A stretch of 28,779 nucleotides of DNA from assembly GCA_028872645.1 (NCBI GenBank), contig JAPKDK010000008.1:1-28779 (forward strand), read 5' to 3'. Made by a program: the position numbers and the translations under genes. This DNA comes from Verrucomicrobiota bacterium (lineage in GTDB: Bacteria > Verrucomicrobiota > Verrucomicrobiia > Limisphaerales > UBA1100). Positions within the stretch are counted from its first letter, which is position 1; each line of letters starts with the position of its first letter. Of this stretch, positions 6,901 through 14,165 are shown one piece after another. A model generated the notes under the pieces. The model was not told the DNA's origin. It worked only from the letters and a program-made list of their open reading frames with translations, and did not search any database.

Positions 6901-9050
6901 TCGGCCAGTTCATCCAGCGCGGTTTCGTCATCCTCCCACGCGCGGGAGCGGAGGTTCACGCCGCGAATGTCCGGCGCGTTGAGCACTCGTGTCGCCATAT
7001 CGGCCAGACGCTGGGCATCGATCCGGTTCGACTGTGCGCCAAAGCCAAGCCGCTCGCGCAACGCACCAACGCGGCGCTTTTGTTCGCGCACCGTCTCCAG
7101 CGCGCGCGGCAGTTCGGCGGCCAATTGATCGCGATCGGTGGGCATCAACAGCGTAAGCCCCGCGCCATAAAACGGATGCGCCGCCGGCGGGCCGAGCTTG
7201 GCAAGGTGCTCCTGCAAGCGGCTCACGAGCACCGTACGTTCCTCGAGCTGCGCGCGCGTGCAATCGAGGATGGTGGCCACATCGCTCAGGTTTTCGATCA
7301 TGGAGTCGGGGCGAGGCAAACCGTTGACGCCCTGCAACTGGCGTTGTTGATGGATGAGTTCGCCAAAAATTTCGTATGAGCTGTAGCCGGTTTGGGCCAG
7401 CGGAAGATTCACGGCTTGGGCGTATTCGTTGAGCTTGCCACGCAAATTTCCCAGCAACTCCAGATCCGAAACCGCGCCGGACGTCTCAATCACGCGGCCC
7501 TGATTCAAGGTGCGTTTCAGCTCCTGAATCATCGCCTTTTTGTTGGCGTTATGACTGTGCACCTCGAGGCACGCATCGCCGAGGCCCACTTGATCGAGTC
7601 GGCGCTTCACCACTTCAAGCGCCGCCATTTTTTCCGCCACAAACAAAACGCGCTTGCCCTGCCCGAGCGCTTGGGCGACGAGGTTGGTGATGGTCTGCGA
7701 TTTTCCGGTGCCCGGCGGGCCTTGGATGACGAGGTTGCGGCCGTCGCTCACATCGAGGATCGCGGTGAGCTGCGAGCCGTCCGCATCCATCACTTGATGG
7801 GAGTCCCGCGGCGAAAGATGATCGTCGAGCATCGTCTCGTCATCGTATGCCGAACCGGCTTCGTTGAAGCCATCGGCGAGCACCGCGCGCAGCAGCGGAT
7901 GCTCGATGGGATTGTCGGTTTCTGGCCAGCACGCGCAATCGAGGTCGCGGTACATCAATTGTTTGGTGAAGGAAAAGAAGCCAAGATAAATTTCATCGTC
8001 GTCCACCTCCCAGTTTGGCAAACCGGAAACCGCATTGCGCACGGCCTCGAAGTACGCCTTGGGATCCAGATCCTCAATCTGCGGAAACTCCGGCAGCTCC
8101 AGCGCAAAATCTAGTTTCAGCTTGGAAGCGAGCGACAGGTTTTCCTCGATGTCATCGCCGGTGTACGAGAGCTTGTAGCGCTCGCGCACTGCGGCACGTT
8201 CCAGCTTCATCGGCAGCAGCAGCAGCGGCGCCTTGAGATCGCGCTTGGGGTCATCCGGATCGCGCCAGTGCAATATCCCCAGCGCGAGGAACAGCACGTT
8301 CACGCCACGTTCCTCGATGTAAGTTCGCGCGGAATGGAAGGTGTTTAATAACCGCCGTTGCAACCGGCGATCGGTGTCGTTGGTTTGCAGCCGCGTGTCG
8401 CACAGCTCCCCCTCGGTGAGCGGCCGCAGCCATTCCTTACGCAGCGCCCCGCCGGTGGCGGCATCCTCCACGCGCATCAAATGTTCGTCCGCCAAAATCC
8501 GCACCTCGCGTTCCAGCGACTTGGAAAGGTATTCCGCCTTGCGCGCCTCCAACGGTCGCTTGAGAATTTCACGGCCGCGAATCACACGGTCACGCACGTG
8601 TTCGGCCTGATGAATCGCCAGCTCCACTTCATCCAACAACAACTCGCCGGCCGCTTCGTTTTCATCCGTGGACGACCGATCGATCGCCGCCTGCACGCGC
8701 GGCGGCAAACTGCTCACCGCGTGCACCACTTTGCCCATGGCATTGGCAACCGCCTTGAGATGTTCCGCCAACACCGCAGCCGATTCGATTTTGGCGGGCC
8801 ACTTGGGCAAATCCTCCAACCGACGGCGGGCGTTGGTGAGGTGCGGCGAAAGATCCACTTCCAGCCCTTTGCGCGGCACAAAGGTCATCGCCTTTTCCTT
8901 GCGGGTGAGAATCTCGAAAATTTCCGCAGAAGATTCGCCCTGCACGCGCACACCGCGAGCGGAGGAATGCCGGTAATTCAACAAAGAATTACGCAACCCC
9001 AAATCCAGCAACTCCTTGCGGGCCGCCTCATATTGGTCGCGGATAGACAT
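3930..9050 (-). CDS. DUF4011-SF1 helicase-PD-(D/E)XK nuclease-DUF3320 protein (Hhe-like defence candidate), 1706 aa
   Basis: The domains in order are as follows. DUF4011 is near the N-terminus (RKELLDLGLRNSLLNY, residues 11-26). A superfamily-1 helicase has Walker A GPPGTGK (444-450), Walker B IFDEASQ (1084-1090), VVVGDSKQMPPTRFF (1107-1121), a C-terminal RecA fold with WHYRSRHESLI, and VQGDERDVIFIS (1284-1295). A Vsr-like/REase_MTES_1575 nuclease has D1410 (GFFIDLAI) and E1427 (GIECDGPEY). A C-terminal DUF3320 region covers about 1545-1700. The long insert between Walker A and B (about 520-1050) is helical. This order is that of the single-protein DUF4011-helicase-Vsr-DUF3320 fusions reported in defence islands and named Hhe in phage-defence screens. 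It should unwind and cut nucleic acid; target not deducible. All key motifs are intact, with no frameshift over 5 kb. Confidence 0.92.
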   Translation of the reverse strand: MSIRDQYEAARKELLDLGLRNSLLNYRHSSARGVRVQGESSAEIFEILTRKEKAMTFVPRKGLEVDLSPHLTNARRRLEDLPKWPAKIESAAVLAEHLKAVANAMGKVVHAVSSLPPRVQAAIDRSSTDENEAAGELLLDEVELAIHQAEHVRDRVIRGREILKRPLEARKAEYLSKSLEREVRILADEHLMRVEDAATGGALRKEWLRPLTEGELCDTRLQTNDTDRRLQRRLLNTFHSARTYIEERGVNVLFLALGILHWRDPDDPKRDLKAPLLLLPMKLERAAVRERYKLSYTGDDIEENLSLASKLKLDFALELPEFPQIEDLDPKAYFEAVRNAVSGLPNWEVDDDEIYLGFFSFTKQLMYRDLDCACWPETDNPIEHPLLRAVLADGFNEAGSAYDDETMLDDHLSPRDSHQVMDADGSQLTAILDVSDGRNLVIQGPPGTGKSQTITNLVAQALGQGKRVLFVAEKMAALEVVKRRLDQVGLGDACLEVHSHNANKKAMIQELKRTLNQGRVIETSGAVSDLELLGNLRGKLNEYAQAVNLPLAQTGYSSYEIFGELIHQQRQLQGVNGLPRPDSMIENLSDVATILDCTRAQLEERTVLVSRLQEHLAKLGPPAAHPFYGAGLTLLMPTDRDQLAAELPRALETVREQKRRVGALRERLGFGAQSNRIDAQRLADMATRVLNAPDIRGVNLRSRAWEDDETALDELAETGGQFGAVHESHDEKLLPEAWGRDVLVPRAVLIEHGEKWYKFILGDYRRARNEVRALCRAGQAPKDPIALLKLCETIMEETRLRTAIEAQAELGAETFGKQWRGAKSDWPKLQMVRDFTTAQRAAVRAGEVDAELLNFLETHPDTVALPGLISEMENAHTACRAQLNRVFDLLKFSEELRNAFLDEQDFDRQAAALEVMIANPDRLDEQIFYNQIAGELNATGLGWVLDGAADWGDAKAHLVHWFRNAWFERMLHELLDSREPLRRFSRTAHAQDISRFRELDKLLFLFNRIKLAARHWEGLPVMVGNGQLGILMREFEKRVRHLPIRRLMAKAGRAIQAIKPVFMMSPMSIANYLPPGAMKFDLVIFDEASQVKPVDALGAILRGKQLVVVGDSKQMPPTRFFDSIGGRDDADEDDNQLADLESILGTMTGQRAPQRMLRWHYRSRHESLIAVSNQEFYDGKLVIFPNSNPADPALGIKYHYLPDTIYERGQSSANPLEARAVAEAAFRHAREFPDLTLGVAAFSVKQMQAVLDEVERMRMKDNSCEKFFGAHEHEPFFVKNLENVQGDERDVIFISVGYGRDEDGKVSMNFGPLNSDGGERRLNVLITRARRRCEVFTNLRALDIDLKRTSARGVAVFKNYLHFAETQMLETSAETTAGVSTLFEEEVAEFLRQAGHSVEMKVGTAGFFIDLAIANPAQTGAYLLGIECDGPEYNRARTARDRDRLRQQVLEGLGWRVHRLWSVEWFAHPKEEQARLLAAVEAARDGKPVAVAKASENADRLRGKRLEELRTIRREATSAKLTGALSQPAYQIAKPRIQLGNKELVERSSESLGKWVAEIVQIESPVHRDEVYDRLLKAADKRPGARNAEAFEKGVAQAVADQAVRLEGDFIFDAAATKVVVRDRRKLDSGDRKFELVDDVELDAAILMAVGQSYGIEAEDISIAASRLLGFDRTLEPMRQRVDQRVAAMLADGRLVERDEQIHQPD

Positions 9051-9058
9051 CGCACGCT

Positions 9059-9086
9059 TTTATAAACGCGCGTTGGGCAAACACAA
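9059..9086 (-). promoter_or_regulatory. Candidate promoter of the helicase-peptidase operon
   Basis: On the minus strand TTGTGT (complement of 9081-9086) and TATAAA (complement of 9059-9064) are 16 bases apart. The -10 box ends only 8 bases before the ATG, so the message would have almost no leader. That fits the lack of any Shine-Dalgarno sequence, but the -35 match is weak. Confidence 0.3.
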
Positions 9087-9107
9087 AGGGAAAATAACGC
9101 CAAATAA

Positions 9108-10274
9108 TTACGCCAACTGCACGGCCAATTGCTGGTGGGCGGCGTGCCAATGTTGGATGGCTTCGCGCAGCTCGGCGACGGAGGCTTCCATTTGGGTGCG
9201 CACTTCGGCGAGTTGTTCTTTGGTGAGATCGAGTTTTTTCTGGGCGGCTTTGCCGTAATCTCCTTTGGCCAATTCCCATGCCTCGGCTGCGGCGTGCAGT
9301 TTTTCGCCGGCTTCGGCAAAGAGCGCCTGGGCTTTTTCGCACACCGGCTGCGCCGCACTGGAAAGTTTCTGCTCCAGTATTTTGTTTTTCTGGCTGATCT
9401 CCGCGAGATCGATTTTTTCGTTGGGCACGCGCCTCAAATCCGATGCCATTCCGATTTTGGTCAGCATCCAAGCGGACCATTTGGTGGGATCGAATTGCCA
9501 CGGCTTCACGCCGTTCCGGTAGTCGTGCTGAAATTCGTGATGGAAATTATGGTACCCCTCACCAAAGGTGAAGATGGCCGTAATCCAGGAATCCTTGGCC
9601 GTGTGGCTGGAGGAATAGGGTTGTTTGCCAATGTAATGGCAGAGGCTGTTGATGAAAAATGTGCCGTGATGCATCGCCACCAAACGCGCGCAGCCGCCAA
9701 TAAGAAATCCGGCCAACACGCCGATGGGGCCTTCGATGAGGCCGCCGACAAGCATCGGAAAACCGAACCCAATGAGCATGCCCAAATGAATCCACCAACG
9801 ATGCTGCCACAACACCAAAGGATCGTTGGCCAAATCCTTGACGTTTTCCATGGGCGGATCGGTCTTGGGCTTGAACATAATCCAGCCGATGTGCGCGTGC
9901 CAAAATCCTTTTTTGATGTTGTACGGATCCTCCTCGTGATCAACGTGCTTGTGATGCCGCCGATGATCGGAGCACCAGTTGAGCGCAGAATCCTGCATCG
10001 CCGTGGCACCACCCAGCAACGCCGCCATCTTCACGGGCCAACGAACCTTAAACGAAAGATGCGCCAACAGCCGATGATACCCGAAGGTGATGCCCATGCC
10101 GGAAAAAATGTAGAGCCCCACAAAGAGGCTGCCGTGCACCCACCAATTGATCTGCGTGCCGTATTGCCAAATAAAAACCGGCAGTGCGAAAACCGTGATC
10201 GCCAAGGTACCCATCAGCGCAATGACATTCCCCCAGTGCACATTATTCCGAACGAATTTGCGTTTCTTTTCCAT
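9108..10274 (-). CDS. Acyl-CoA/acyl-lipid delta-9-type desaturase with coiled-coil tail, 388 aa
   Basis: This membrane di-iron desaturase should introduce a double bond into fatty acyl chains. The three histidine boxes are present: HRLLAH (67-72), HRRHH (104-108) and HNFHH (242-246), along with hydrophobic segments around 18-36, 47-63, 84-92 and 164-200. The start is set at the ATG of MEKKRKFVRNN; the frame stays open for 80 more codons upstream, but that part does not look like desaturase. After about residue 290 a helical, Glu/Ala/Lys-rich tail of about 95 residues (ILEQKLSSAA, KKLDLTKEQLAEVRTQMEA) predicts a coiled coil, which is not part of the core enzyme. The gene is 57 bases upstream of the helicase gene on the same strand but unrelated in function. 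No Shine-Dalgarno sequence. Confidence 0.9.
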   Translation of the reverse strand: MEKKRKFVRNNVHWGNVIALMGTLAITVFALPVFIWQYGTQINWWVHGSLFVGLYIFSGMGITFGYHRLLAHLSFKVRWPVKMAALLGGATAMQDSALNWCSDHRRHHKHVDHEEDPYNIKKGFWHAHIGWIMFKPKTDPPMENVKDLANDPLVLWQHRWWIHLGMLIGFGFPMLVGGLIEGPIGVLAGFLIGGCARLVAMHHGTFFINSLCHYIGKQPYSSSHTAKDSWITAIFTFGEGYHNFHHEFQHDYRNGVKPWQFDPTKWSAWMLTKIGMASDLRRVPNEKIDLAEISQKNKILEQKLSSAAQPVCEKAQALFAEAGEKLHAAAEAWELAKGDYGKAAQKKLDLTKEQLAEVRTQMEASVAELREAIQHWHAAHQQLAVQLA

Positions 10275-10392
10275 CGGCGTTTTGTGGCTTACTGCCAAAA
10301 GACGCAGGAACGGTGAACATTCCTCCGGAAAATGTAAACAAAAACATCCTCCCAATTCCAGCCTCGCCGCCGTATCCTCGCCGTGAATCCTT

Positions 10393-10726
10393 ATGAACAC
10401 TACTGTTTTTCGGGTATTTTCACTATCTATCTCGGCCGCGATCGCCATGCGCGCCGGCAAATACGGCGGCACGATAAGTTGGCGCATTGTCGACAGCAAA
10501 GACGAAGACCACACCGACGGTCAAGGCGCGCTCGCCGGCGTGAATCTGCTGGAGGAAAATCATCCCGCCAAAACCGGCAAGCCCTTCTTCCTCGCCGACC
10601 TCTGCGGATTGCCTTTTGCCCGTGCACCTCAAAGGCAAATCGCTCAAACCCATTTTGAAAAATCCAAAGGCCACCGTGAAGCCCGCCGCCTTCACTGTCA
10701 GCCATGCCCGCGAACACACGAATTAA
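10393..10726 (+). pseudogene. Relic of an iduronate-2-sulfatase-like gene, internally deleted and frameshifted
   Basis: The frame from ATG 10393 starts with a signal-peptide-like sequence (MNTTVFRVFSLSISAAIA) and then reads DEDHTDGQGALAGVNLLEEN and KPFFLA, which match the region just before the GFHRPH segment of iduronate-sulfatase-like proteins. It jumps straight to LADLCGLP, which normally lies more than 100 residues later. After a +1 shift near 10616 the other frame reads VHLKGKSLKPILKNPKATVK and PAAFT, again typical sulfatase C-terminal sequence, and ends at TAA 10724-10726. The N-terminal catalytic part with the CxPxR motif is missing. So at least two internal deletions and one frameshift have occurred. 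It lies 7 bases before the six-gene operon, which suggests a sulfatase once headed that operon. Confidence 0.7.
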
Positions 10727-10733
10727 TCCCATC

Positions 10734-11888
10734 ATGAACATCCTGAAAACCCTGTTTGTAAAAACCCTCATCCTGTCCACCCTTGTCGCCCAAGCCGCAC
10801 AGCCGAAGGGGGATTGGAAAAAGCACGTCGTCTGGCAGGGCCAACCTAATGCCGTGGCGGTGGCGGCTGATTTTACCGACGACGGCAAGGTGGATGTCAT
10901 CAGCAACAGCGGCGGCAAGACGTGGCTGTTTGTCGCGCCGGATTGGAATCGTCACCTCATCGGTGATGACAAGGACCACACGTTTATCCACGGCGAGACG
11001 TTTGATGTGGATGGCGATGGCGATGCGGATTTTATTGGGGCGCGGTATCAGCCCGGACTCATCGTGTGGTTCGAGCAGCCGAACAAGAACGCCACCGCCG
11101 GCCCGTGGAAGGCGCGGATTGCGGAGGACGAAATCATTGGCGTCCACGGCGTGCTCAAGGCCGATGTGAATGGCGATGGCAAACTCGATTTGCTCGCCAA
11201 CAGTGGCCAACCGCGCGGCAAGTTTCCCAACTCGGCCGTGTGGCTGGAAGTGCCGAAAAACCCGCGCACGGCCAAGCGCTGGACGCGCCACATCTTCGCC
11301 GACCGCGATGCGCCGGGGCTCAGCCATTACCTTGGCGCGGGCGACCTCAATGGCGACGGCCGGCTGGACATTACGATGGCTGCGAAGGGCGGACCACAGG
11401 ATAAATCCGGCGCGGGCCAATGGTTTGCATGGTGGGAAGCCGGCAAGGACCCGACGAAGCCGTTTAAAAAACATCGCCTCCCCGGCAAGCACCTTGGCGC
11501 AACGAACATCATGCCCGCCGATGTGAACGGCGACGGCAAGCTGGACATCATCGCCTCACGCGGCCACGGCGTGGGTCTCATTTGGTACGAGAATCCCAAG
11601 TGGAAAATCCACAACATCAACACCGACCTCATGTCGCCGCATTGCCTGCAAGTGGGCGACATCGACGGCGACGGCGACATCGACGGCGCCACCTGCGCCT
11701 ACCTCAGCCGCAAGGCCGCGTGGTTCGAGAACGACGGCAAAGGCAAATTCACCACCCACATCATCGGCACCGACCAAGCCGCCTACGACATACGCCTGGT
11801 GGACATGGACGCCGACGGAGACCTCGACATCCTCATCGCCGGCCAACAAAGCAAAAACGTCGTGTGGTACGAGAACCCGCTGAAGTAA
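10734..11888 (+). CDS. Secreted FG-GAP/VCBS-repeat beta-propeller protein, 384 aa
   Basis: The chosen ATG gives MNILKTLFVKTLILSTLVAQA, a Sec signal peptide cleaved near AQA-AQ; the frame also opens 10 codons earlier without improving the signal. The mature protein carries about seven repeats with calcium-binding Asp motifs of the form DxDxDG: DFTDDGKVD, DVDGDGDAD, DVNGDGKLD (twice), DLNGDGRLD, DIDGDGDID and DMDADGDLD. These alternate with strands ending in WYENP or WFE, as in FG-GAP/VCBS integrin-like propellers. Such proteins are extracytoplasmic and bind carbohydrate or protein; no catalytic residues can be named. It is the first gene of a six-gene operon, one base before the next start codon. 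Confidence 0.9.
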   Translation: MNILKTLFVKTLILSTLVAQAAQPKGDWKKHVVWQGQPNAVAVAADFTDDGKVDVISNSGGKTWLFVAPDWNRHLIGDDKDHTFIHGETFDVDGDGDADFIGARYQPGLIVWFEQPNKNATAGPWKARIAEDEIIGVHGVLKADVNGDGKLDLLANSGQPRGKFPNSAVWLEVPKNPRTAKRWTRHIFADRDAPGLSHYLGAGDLNGDGRLDITMAAKGGPQDKSGAGQWFAWWEAGKDPTKPFKKHRLPGKHLGATNIMPADVNGDGKLDIIASRGHGVGLIWYENPKWKIHNINTDLMSPHCLQVGDIDGDGDIDGATCAYLSRKAAWFENDGKGKFTTHIIGTDQAAYDIRLVDMDADGDLDILIAGQQSKNVVWYENPLK

Positions 11889-11889
11889 C

Positions 11890-12642
11890 GTGCACCCATC
11901 GATCAGCAAAACGCATCAGGAACAATTTCGCGAGGAGGGGTTTTTCATTCTTGAAGGGGTTATCCCCGAGGCGCACTTAGAGATTCTGCGCGATTGCTGT
12001 GACCATCTCATCGAAGCGATGCACGCGGAGATGGACCGGCTGGGAACGGATCACATTCACATCAGCCACCGCGGCAAGCGCTACCACATCGCCAAACAAT
12101 ACGACCGCGCGCCGCGATTGGCGGAGTTTGTGTTCAGCGAGTTGATGGCCGAAATTTGCCGCGCGACCCTCGGCGACACGGCGTTTTTGTTTTACGATCA
12201 ATACGTGGTCAAGGCCGCTGAACAAGGCATGGCGTTTTCATGGCATCAGGATAGCGGCTACCTCGGCTTTCCGCACACGCCCTACGTCACCTGCTGGACA
12301 GCAGTCGACGACATGACACTTGCCAACGGCACAGCGCACGTGATGCCGTTTTCGCAAATCGGCATCCGCACGCTGGTCGAGCACGAGCACGACGTGGCGA
12401 CCGGCGACAAGGCCGGCTACTTCGGCGACGCACCCGGCGTCCCGGCGATTGTACCCGCCGGCAGCGTGGTGGTGTTCAGTTCGCTCAGCTTTCATCATAG
12501 CGGTCCGAACACCACCGACCAAATGCGCCGCGCATACGTCACGCAATACTCACCGGAAATCATCCGCCGCCTGGGCGAAACCGAGCCCATGCACTTGGGC
12601 GTGCCTTTTCTGGAAAATGGCCGCAGGATTGCGCCCGCATGA
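11890..12642 (+). CDS. Phytanoyl-CoA dioxygenase (PhyH) family Fe(II)/2-oxoglutarate oxygenase, 250 aa
   Basis: The GTG start is one base after the preceding stop; the N-terminal FREEGFFILEGVIPEAHLE is the usual PhyH opening, so this start is well placed. The iron ligands are H119 and D121 in FSWHQDSGY, and H202 or H203 in SLSFHHSGPN, with R213 or R214 (QMRRAYVTQYS) to bind the 2-oxoglutarate carboxylate. The family hydroxylates small molecules or CoA esters; the substrate here is unknown. No signal peptide, so it acts in the cytoplasm. Its stop overlaps the next start (ATGA), so translation is coupled. Confidence 0.9.
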   Translation: MHPSISKTHQEQFREEGFFILEGVIPEAHLEILRDCCDHLIEAMHAEMDRLGTDHIHISHRGKRYHIAKQYDRAPRLAEFVFSELMAEICRATLGDTAFLFYDQYVVKAAEQGMAFSWHQDSGYLGFPHTPYVTCWTAVDDMTLANGTAHVMPFSQIGIRTLVEHEHDVATGDKAGYFGDAPGVPAIVPAGSVVVFSSLSFHHSGPNTTDQMRRAYVTQYSPEIIRRLGETEPMHLGVPFLENGRRIAPA

Positions 12643-13571
12643 ACACCCTCTCCCGCCGACAATTCATCGGAGCCGCCGCAGCCGTTGCCGCCACACCGGC
12701 CTTGGCCGCGAAGCCGAAGTTTCGTCTCAACTATATTTTATCCTCATCGATGTACGGCACGCTGCCGTTAAAGGTCATCCTCCCCGAAGCCGCCAAGACG
12801 GGCGCGGACACCCTTGACATCTGGCCGCGCGTGCACGGCAATCAACGCGAGCAGATGGAGGAAATGGGCCACGAAAAATTTGCCGCGATGTTGAAGCAAC
12901 ACAAAACCTCCAAGGGCATTTTGCGCCTCGGCTGCTTCACGCGTTACGACCTCGGGCCGTTTGAGCTGCAAAAGGAAATGGCCGTCGCGAAAAAATTTGG
13001 CGCCAAAGTGCTCGTGTGCGGCGGGCGCGGCCGTCGCGGCCTCAAGGGCGCTGAACTCAAGGCCGAGGTGAAAAAATTCGCCGAGCTGCTCAAGCCGCAC
13101 ATCGCCGCCGCCGAGAAGGCGCGCGTGACCATCGCCATCGAGAACCACAGTAGCAATCTCATCAACTCGCCCGACTCCATGAAATGGCTCGCCGAGTTGG
13201 CACCGTCCAAACACCTCGGCATCGCGCTCGCCCCGTACCATCTCGAGAGCCTCGGCGTGGACGCCGCCGGACACGCCGCGCTCATCAAGGCCCTCGGCAA
13301 CCGCATCGCCATGTTTTACGCGTGGCAACACGGCATGGGTTGCACGAAAAAACTGCCCAAGGAACAGGAACTTCTCCAAATGCCCGGCCGCGGCAACCTC
13401 GACTTCACGCCCATCGTCCGGGCGCTCAAGCAAATTAATTACAACGGTTACACCAGCATCTTCATGCACCCCGTCCCGCGCGGCATTCCGATTCTCAAGG
13501 ACGCCCCCGCCTGCACCACCGAAATCAACCGCGCGAGAACGTACTTGGAAAAGTGTCTCGCTAAGGCTTAA
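12639..13571 (+). CDS. Tat-exported sugar phosphate isomerase/epimerase-like TIM barrel, 310 aa
   Basis: The N-terminus LSRRQFIGAAAAVAATPALA is a twin-arginine signal peptide, so the protein is exported folded, probably with its metal. The rest is an AP-endonuclease-2-type TIM barrel, the fold of xylose isomerase-like sugar isomerases and epimerases. E168 (VTIAIENHSSN) and H231 (FYAWQHGMG) fit metal ligands, but the position after LGIAL, where the family normally has Asp (D-P-Y/G-H), is A198 (ALAPYH), so one ligand may be lost or replaced. The gene overlaps the oxygenase gene by 4 bases and is 12 bases before the DJ-1 gene. A periplasmic sugar isomerase or epimerase, or a binding relative, would fit the exported oxidation machinery of this operon. 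Confidence 0.85.
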   Translation: MNTLSRRQFIGAAAAVAATPALAAKPKFRLNYILSSSMYGTLPLKVILPEAAKTGADTLDIWPRVHGNQREQMEEMGHEKFAAMLKQHKTSKGILRLGCFTRYDLGPFELQKEMAVAKKFGAKVLVCGGRGRRGLKGAELKAEVKKFAELLKPHIAAAEKARVTIAIENHSSNLINSPDSMKWLAELAPSKHLGIALAPYHLESLGVDAAGHAALIKALGNRIAMFYAWQHGMGCTKKLPKEQELLQMPGRGNLDFTPIVRALKQINYNGYTSIFMHPVPRGIPILKDAPACTTEINRARTYLEKCLAKA

Positions 13572-13583
13572 CTCCCCACATCC

Positions 13584-14165
13584 ATGAGCGACACTGACAA
13601 ACCCAAAGTTCTCATCATCATCGGCGATGCGTCGGAAACGGTGGACACAATGTATCCGTATTTTCGTTTGATCGAAGGTGGCTACGAACCCGTGCTGGCC
13701 GCGCCGGAGAAACGCACGTACCAGATGGTGATGCATCAAAACAAGCCGGGCTGGACCATCACCAAGGAATGGGAGGGTTACACGATGGACGCGGACATCG
13801 CCTTCGCCGACATCAACCCCGAGGAATATCTTGGCATTTTTTACAGTGGCGGTCGCGCCCCGGAGTACATTCGCGAAGACGAGGATTTGCTGCGCATCAC
13901 GCGTTACTTTTTTGAAAAGAACGCGCCCATCGCCAGCGTATGCCACGGCGTGGAAATTGTCGCCCGCGCCGATTGCGTGAAGGGCCGCCGCATGGCCACG
14001 GTGCCGAAGGCGAAGTTTGACTTGGAAATATGTGGCGGCATTTTTGTGGACGAGCCGTGCGTCATCGACGGCAACCTCATCAGCGGCCGCACCTTCTGGG
14101 ACCACGGCCATTACATGGGCCCGTGGATGAAACTGCTCGACGAAGCCCGCGCCGCAAAGTCGTAA
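13584..14165 (+). CDS. DJ-1/PfpI (ThiJ) family protein, 193 aa
   Basis: This is a class I glutamine-amidotransferase-like fold of the DJ-1/PfpI group. The nucleophile elbow is ASVCHGVE with C120 followed by H121; the supporting acid is probably E18 in GDASETVD. The YSGGRAPEYIREDEDLLR segment is typical of PfpI-like members. Family members include deglycases, glyoxalases and amidases or hydratases, so the exact reaction is open. There is no signal peptide. It lies 12 bases after the isomerase-like gene, and its TAA overlaps the next ATG (TAATG). In this operon it could act on a reactive carbonyl product. Confidence 0.88.
   Translation: MSDTDKPKVLIIIGDASETVDTMYPYFRLIEGGYEPVLAAPEKRTYQMVMHQNKPGWTITKEWEGYTMDADIAFADINPEEYLGIFYSGGRAPEYIREDEDLLRITRYFFEKNAPIASVCHGVEIVARADCVKGRRMATVPKAKFDLEICGGIFVDEPCVIDGNLISGRTFWDHGHYMGPWMKLLDEARAAKS

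Noticed and set aside
9129..10316. Plus-strand open frame of 395 codons
   Set aside because: It is antisense to the desaturase, whose three histidine boxes settle which strand is coding.
10274..10514. Upstream extension of the desaturase to 10514
   Set aside because: The added 80 residues do not resemble desaturase, and the frame runs antisense into the sulfatase relic. The ATG at 10274 begins the family-like sequence.
12768..14111. Minus-strand open frame of 447 codons
   Set aside because: It runs antisense to the isomerase-like and DJ-1 genes, is rich in His and Val with no recognisable domain, and arises from GC-rich codon use on the coding strand.
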